Origin: Sabethes cyaneus
Taxonomy: Eukaryota > Arthropoda > Insecta > Diptera > Culicidae
Length of the DNA: 64,000 bases
NCBI RefSeq assembly: GCF_943734655.1
Contig: NC_071355.1
Coordinates: 71,571,449 to 71,635,448, forward strand
Direction of reading: 5' to 3'
The position numbers were made by a program, and so were the translations under genes. This document shows positions 58,332 to 64,000 of the stretch, piece by piece. Under the pieces are notes generated by a model. That model did no database searches, was not told the DNA's origin, and was given only the letters and a program-made list of their open reading frames with translations. The number at the start of each line of letters is the position of its first letter. Position 1 is the stretch's first letter.

Positions 58332-60510
58332 TTTTGTATTCTTTCTGCAGGGAGAAAATCTTCATAGACAGCACCTTCACGGTGCCGAGTAGGATTCACA
58401 TGGTGCCAACATGCGCCTACCTACTAAAAACTATTTTGCTGCCCGTTCCTGAAACCCTTCCGGAACTACCGTTAGGTTTTACTTCAGGAGGGAGGACGTG
58501 CCTAAGCACTCCGACTTATCCGTTGCGTGTGTGGGTTCAGACAACACCCTTGTCACTTCATACCACCACTACCCTTCACCTAGGGCCTGGGCTGCCCAAT
58601 CAGCCCATTACTGACCCTAGCTAAGTTATGTCAGGCCCTGTCGTTGCAAACGTTCTAGCCGTTGCAACTCCGTTGTCACCACCGTTGCCGCCCTATCGAC
58701 GGCACCCATTGCGCGCTGCTCAGCAGCGCTTCTTTGCACAATGTTGTCGGCGTTGGTGTCTTCCCCAACGACCCCAGCATCACCCGCCGAGTGGTCGTGA
58801 AACGCGGGCAGTGAAAAATCACATGCTCCGCCGTTTCCTCGGCTACCGTGCAAACGGGGCAAAAGCGTGAGCCTACCCGCCCACGCGTATGTAGATACTT
58901 CTTAAAGCATCCTTGTCCCGACAGAAACTGGGTAAGGAAAAAGTTTACTCACCATCTACTGATCCAGGACGATATGTTCTGGATCAGCCTATGGGTCCAC
59001 CTACCATGATCGGTGCGATCCTATTCCGCCTGCCAACGCCTAATAGAGTCCAGCCTAACTCTGTCCCTAGCGCCCCTGACGTTCCTCTGCCTATGGCACT
59101 CGATATCCTCACCTAGAAATATGCATGTGGGAATCATGGTTGCAATAACCCCAATCGCATCCAAGGATATGGTACGGTAGCCGCACGCAACGCGCAATGC
59201 TAACAGCCTGAACACCTTGTTCAGATATGCCTGATTGCGCTTACTCTCCAAAGCCGGGGCCCATGCCGGTGCACCGCACCGACATAGCAACGCTGGCCAT
59301 CAGGCATCTCTTACTGCTGCTAGGACCGTAGCCGTTCGGCATGATCTTGGACAGCGCAGTAACCGCCGTTGACGCTTTACCACAAGCATAATCCACGTGG
59401 CCTGTTCAGCCTGTTGTCTGCCATGACACCCAGGTACTTCACACTTCGTTTAGAGACACTCTCCTGTCCTCCAACGGTTATTTTGGCCTCTAAGGCCGAC
59501 TTGCGGTTACTGATCATCACCGCTTCCGTCTTGTGGTGGGCCAATCGTAGATTGACACCCGCCATCCAACCCTCTATTATGCTTATGGCGTCCGATGCTA
59601 GCATTTCCACCTCCTCGCCTACCACTGTAAAGACGATATCATCGGCGAAGCCAGTGATGTCGACCCCAGTGGGTAGTTCGAGCCTCAGCACCCCATCGTA
59701 CATGGCATTCCAGAGCGTGGGGCCGAGAATCGAACCCTGTGGAACACCCGCTGTCACTTTGTACTTCTTCGCCCCATCCGTGTCGTACACTAGCGTCCGG
59801 TTCTCGAAATAACTTTTAAGCAACCTGCATAGATGATCCGGTACCCTCATCCTATGCAGCGCTAACGCGATTGCACCCCAGTTAGCGGTGTTAAAGGCGT
59901 TTTTGACATCGATTGCGACTATGGCACAATACCTGTTGCCTCGCCTTTTTCGTTTCTTAGGCCTCTCGGCTCTCTTCACCATGGGCTTTATGGCGTCTAC
60001 AGTGGACTTCCCCTTACGGAAGCCAAACTGCGTGCTTGCCAGTCCGACATCACTATCCACCAGAGGCGTCAGCCTATTTAGGATTACCCGCTCTAGCAAT
60101 TTGTCTAACGTGTCCAATAGGCAATTGGCCTGTACGACGAGGGATCACCAGGCGGTTTCCCCGGCTTTGGCAGCAGTACCAATCTTTGGACTTTCCATTT
60201 GTCTGGAAATTAGCATATTCTAGGCAATTCGGAAGCGTCTCTCTAAACATATCGGGATATGCTTGGATCACCACTTTGAGTGCCTCGTTCGGCATCCCGT
60301 CAGGACCGGGCGCTTTCTTCGTTTTTAAACCCCTGGCAATTACGATGAGTTCCTCATTCGTGACCGGAATGAGGACATCATTCGATTGACCGTACGGGGT
60401 CTGAGGCCACCAAACTGGATCATGTTGCGGACAGAGCCCATCCATGATGACTTTCAGCTTTTGGGGGCAGGTTTCCTGCGGAGCGGATGTACCCTTCATC
60501 TTTCACCACC
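58332..60510 (-). pseudogene. R1-clade LINE remnant (RT to 3' UTR)
   Basis: Minus orientation. The N-terminal side has ARGLKTKKAPGPDGMPNEAL (60074-60499). The frame 59377-60117 holds the RT core: TQFGFRKGKSTVDAI, IVAIDVKNAFNTANW, GVPQGSILGPTLW and FADDIVF. Further pieces read ALRVACGYRTISLDAIGVIA and a C-terminal zinc-knuckle tail, PVCTVAEETAEHVIFHCPRF, split by a frameshift near 58800. A 3' UTR follows to an A run at about 58332. FADD is intact, but several frameshifts divide the ORF and the 5' part is missing, so it is inactive. Confidence 0.75.
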
Positions 60511-60574
60511 TGGTATGCACCGCCCGGGTACATTGTATCTGCCACCCATGAGTACGGTTGCCTATGCTACGCTA

Positions 60575-60682
60575 CCCAAGAAACAATTTCGGTTTTATTA
60601 CACTCTTATGATGGCACTTAAGACAAAAGTTGGTCTTGAAGACCACCAGTAGAGTACAATAAAACTCACGTTGTTGCTTGGG
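60575..60682. mobile_element. 108-bp MITE with CCCAAG ends
   Basis: The ends 'cccaagaaacaa' and 'ttgttgcttggg' are flanked by TA on both sides. The arms extend inward ('ttttattacactct' against 'ttttattgtactct'), leaving a short loop, so the whole element is nearly one hairpin. The ends resemble those of the 1,010-bp element at 29988-30997. Confidence 0.75.
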
Positions 60683-63339
60683 TATGCTATGCTCGGTTAT
60701 AGTTGATATGATAGTTGCTGATAGTAGATAGTTGAATGATAGTTGCTCTTTATTACGAACATATTTTATGTTCAGGACGATCAAGTCCGTCCAGATTCAA
60801 TCTTCAAGTGATACAATCGAATATAAATGATTGAAGAAGACATTCTACTTCTACAAAATTATTTACGCGCAAGACATCAACATGGTCCGGGCTCAATCGA
60901 AATAAATGATCGCTGATTTGTTGGGCGGGGGAGCTCTGTTACTTTTCTCTAACTCGTCTAACTCGCAAGTTTATAAACATGCCGTTGCAGGTGTGGGAAG
61001 CAAACTTGTGCTTACACAGTTTGATTAGCTAATCATCGACAGAGCTTTTTATTTATGTTTGTTTCAATAGTGATTCGACAAATTCCTCTTAAATTCTTTA
61101 CATTAATCAATATATAAAAAATAAGTGTGCAAAACGTAACCACTTTTCGTTACATATTCATTTCTTGTACTTCTAAAGCACACCTCGATATTGAAAGCAA
61201 GAAAGTAGTTCTACGTTAAAAAACTAACTTGCTTATTTACCTGTAATCAATTCAATCAATCATATAGATTAGCACCATTTTGACTATAAATTGGCGTCAT
61301 TTCTTGCGCTTGCCCTAGATCTAAATCGGCACTGCTGTACGGTTCCCATGCCATACATTCTCACCCGGCGTTCAAAACTTCTAAGCCAGTGTACGTGGAC
61401 GGTCGTACATCTACGATGTTTTTCTCATACGGTGTCTCTTCCTACATTCATGAATTCGTTTTTACGTCGGCCGCGTCCCACATGAGCAGCGGCAATACAC
61501 TTACTGTATAGTAAACACCGGTTGTACATTTTTTCTGCACATCACAGGCCGAAAGCAGCCAGCCAGCAGTGGCCCCCGGTGCTTCGTTCCATTCAACTCG
61601 ATTCAGTGTTCGTGCGGCGTTCAACGAAGCGTGCTCGGTGTGATTGACGTGAATAATAATGGATCCGATTTCTCCCGCTCTGGCAACGTGTTGAGTGTTG
61701 CTTATTTTTGGCATATGCGCAGAAACAGCTACTAAAAATCTCATTTTGATTACAACATAGTGACTTTCTGGTTTTTGGCGAATCATCGCCTGATAGGTTT
61801 GTTTGTTTTAATTTACGGTGCACGACCGTTTTGATGGATCGCTTGATATCCTAGTGAAGTGTCCACAGGTGGATTACCGTTATATATCTAGTATGGTTCC
61901 ATAAACGAATTTGGTTTTGGTAGTGCAGTGAAGTGCATTGTATGGAATGGATTTACTATGATGAGTAAATAATTGCAGCCGCAACCAGCTGGGAATGTTA
62001 GGAAGTAATCAATTGGGCGACCGACACCTGTTCACGAAGGGAAGCTATTACGTACAACGTCATTAGCGTGAGCAATTGTTTTATCTGGACCCATTATTTT
62101 CTACATACGGGCATCGTGTTATCTAATAGACTGCCGCCGGGCAAATGAGGGTCAACACTCCTTGTGAAATCCAATCATTTACGCTTAGGCACTTTTGTTT
62201 ACAAGCCCAATGAAACAGATACAAATCTCTTAGATAGCAGATTGGGGCACAGTGTAGCAAGTTTATTGAGAAATTGAACAAAACTCCGGTGATATAAAAT
62301 CTAGATGTATGTATTACATTAATTTTTCAAGGACTGTTATGGGAAACCCTCAATGAACTTTAAAATTTTGTTCATTGTTTGATTTGATTAAAATCTTAGA
62401 TTATCTTAGTGATTAATCTTCTGAAACCCTAGAACTAATAATTTACATGCCTAATCTTCTTGCGACCTACGACAAATTTAATTTAATGGAGTTTAAAGAG
62501 AACTTAAGCGATACTCGAAACTACACTTTGATCTCAAAAATAGAAAATACTGACTTATACTAAAACATCAACAATTTTCCAGTTAGTGATGTTGTCTATT
62601 TTTTCATTTAAAAATGAAACACAAAGAGTGTAAAAAGTATATGAAATTTTTATTTAGATCGTTAAATTGTATGCCATTTTCTTTTTGATAATAACTTCGT
62701 GCAAATGCTGGCCGAGACTTCGAGCAATTTGGTTGGTTGGTTGGTTGGTTGGACAAAATTTAATTTTTTCAGGCACCTATTTTTGTTCTTTTTTGTTTTC
62801 CTCAACCTGTATTTTGTTTACGAAACTGAAAAGTTATAAAAGTCTTTGCCAAGCTACTGCCAACAAAACAAAAAAAAGTTTGCTCCGATACGTAGTATAG
62901 TTTCTGAGAAAAAGGTACATAAAGTTTAAAAATCATGGTTTTTCAGGAGCGGCGTGTTATTCCGTCGAGGTTGTTCCACGCCGCACTGGAATGCTTATGC
63001 GTATGATCGTTTTTTGACCACTTCCCGTAGTCGGATCATTACAAATTTAGTATCAAAATAAGCGGAAAAGACTGCAAAATCAAAATCTGAAAAAAATAAT
63101 GATTTTTTCAAAATTTTTGCTCGTTCATGTCCCCTATAAGGGACATATGAAAAAAATGAAGTTTCGTCTTTTGGTTATTTTTATACCTAACTTTTGAATT
63201 AAAGTCCGATCAGTATGAAATGCTTGGAGCAAATTAAACCAAACTTGGTGCACGTATTCCTTGTAGTCGGGCAGAATTGCTTGTGGATGTTAGACACTCC
63301 TCCTTCCTAAAGGAAGGTAGGTTGCGGTATAAAAACTTC
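60683..63339. other. No recognised gene; GTTG microsatellite
   Basis: Mostly AT-rich. A GC-richer island at about 61290-61860 has overlapping unassigned frames (61448-61786, minus) and an initiator-like 'attcagtgtt' near 61600. It could be a promoter or 5' exon of a gene outside the window, but this is speculative. A short (GGTT)n tract lies at 62729-62752. Confidence 0.35.
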
Positions 63340-64000
63340 TTCTTCTTCAGCATAGAGCCGGGGTGGCTCGTGCTGTTTCAAGCACTCGTCTCCATTCAAC
63401 TCAGACTTGGGCCACTCGTTGTCAATTTCCTAGTCGTCTCAGAAGTCGCAAATCGCTTTCGACCTGGTCGAGCCATCGTGCACGTTGGACCCCCCTGTTC
63501 CTGGTGCCGGTGGGGTTGTTAGAGGACTATTTTCGTCGCACTGTCGTCCGGCATCCTTACAACGTGTCCGGCTCACCGTAGCCTACTAACTTTCGCTAAA
63601 TGTACAAGCAGTGCCTGTAGCTCGTGATTCATACGCTTCCGTCACTCTCAGCTTTCAGTTTGTACTCCGCAAAATATCACTTTCCGATCGAACAGAGCAA
63701 GGGCGCGTATGTCCTCCGTGAGCAGCGTCACGGCTTCAAGTCCATAAAGAACTACCGGTCTAATAAGGGTTTTGTACATTGTTAGCTTCGTGCGGCGGCG
63801 TATGCTTCCTGATCATAGCGTTTTACGGAGGGCAAAGTAGGGCCGATTTCCCGCTTGGATTACCGTCTGTGGGAGACGCGCGTTTGTTTCCTTTGAGCCT
63901 CTTCCTTTCATGTATTTGGTCTTCGACGCATTTATTTTTAGCCCAATTCTCCTAGACTCCGCTTTCAGTCTGGCGTAGATTGTCTCCGCCGTAGCAAAGT
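63340..64000 (-). pseudogene. RTE-type LINE 3' part, running off the window
   Basis: The minus-strand sequence continues the same family as 3618-4893: the stretch after the RT catalytic motif (matching the ATAAAICAKLKA region there), then the thumb region, GHVVRMP-like motif and a tail 'ccggctctatgctgaagaag' ending in a GAA run. Multiple shifts show decay. The 5' part lies beyond base 64000. Confidence 0.65.

Noticed and set aside
61448..61823. Overlapping minus-strand ORFs in a GC-richer island
   Set aside because: No recognisable domain or splice pattern; left as unassigned sequence.

Overview
This is a eukaryotic, repeat-rich window, almost certainly from an insect and most likely a culicine mosquito. 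The clues are split genes with 54-67 bp GT-AG introns, RTE/JAM1-type, R1-clade and LOA/I-type LINE remnants, mariner of the ITmD37E type, tRNA-derived SINEs, many MITEs, a BEL retrotransposon, and an ABCC4-like transporter pair related to insect lethal(2)03659. The species assignment rests on family recognition from memory; no search was run.

The only host genes I can support are two tandem, same-strand (minus) ABCC4-like full ABC transporters. Gene 1 (10045-15125) has 10 exons that splice to a continuous 1,321-codon frame. Gene 2 (22190-44592) has the same 10 exons with identical exon lengths except exon 5, giving 1,316 codons. Its exon 1 lies 18 kb upstream of exon 2 because intron 1, 642 bp in gene 1, has grown to 17,957 bp by repeat insertion. 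About 450 bp upstream of both start codons shows patchy conservation, including a GATA-type site (AGATAAG), so the promoters were duplicated with the genes.

Region by region: 1-2158 carries an exact 855-bp direct repeat (period 1,303 bp). 3.1-9.8 kb is a repeat zone with SINEs, an RTE fragment, a 214-bp palindrome, and a SINE inside a mariner inside another mariner. 10.0-15.6 kb is gene 1 and its promoter. 16-22 kb is a graveyard of LINE, RTE and Ty3/gypsy remnants. 22.2-26.5 kb holds gene 2 exons 2-10. 26.5-44.4 kb is gene 2 intron 1, which contains two oppositely oriented Helitron-like elements built of ~150-bp units, several MITEs with readable target duplications, RTE pieces, and a 1.1-kb (GT)n tract. 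44.4-45.1 kb is gene 2 exon 1 and promoter. 46.3-47.5 kb has two further Helitron-like copies, head to head. 47.5-56.2 kb is a nest with a complete BEL element at its centre (identical LTRs, one intact gag-pol frame, tRNA-His primer site, ATTAG target duplication). 56.3-57.2 kb is an RTE fragment split by a 509-bp TIR element. 57.5-58.0 kb is an unassigned AT-rich ORF. 58.3-60.5 kb is an R1-clade remnant. 60.7-63.3 kb has no recognised gene. 63.3 kb to the end is another RTE 3' part.

I did not find a clearly new biological system. The items most worth following are the long inverted Helitron-like pair inside an intact gene's intron, the fresh and apparently coding-competent BEL copy, the duplicated promoter block, and the small coding differences between the two transporters beside and inside their nucleotide-binding domains.
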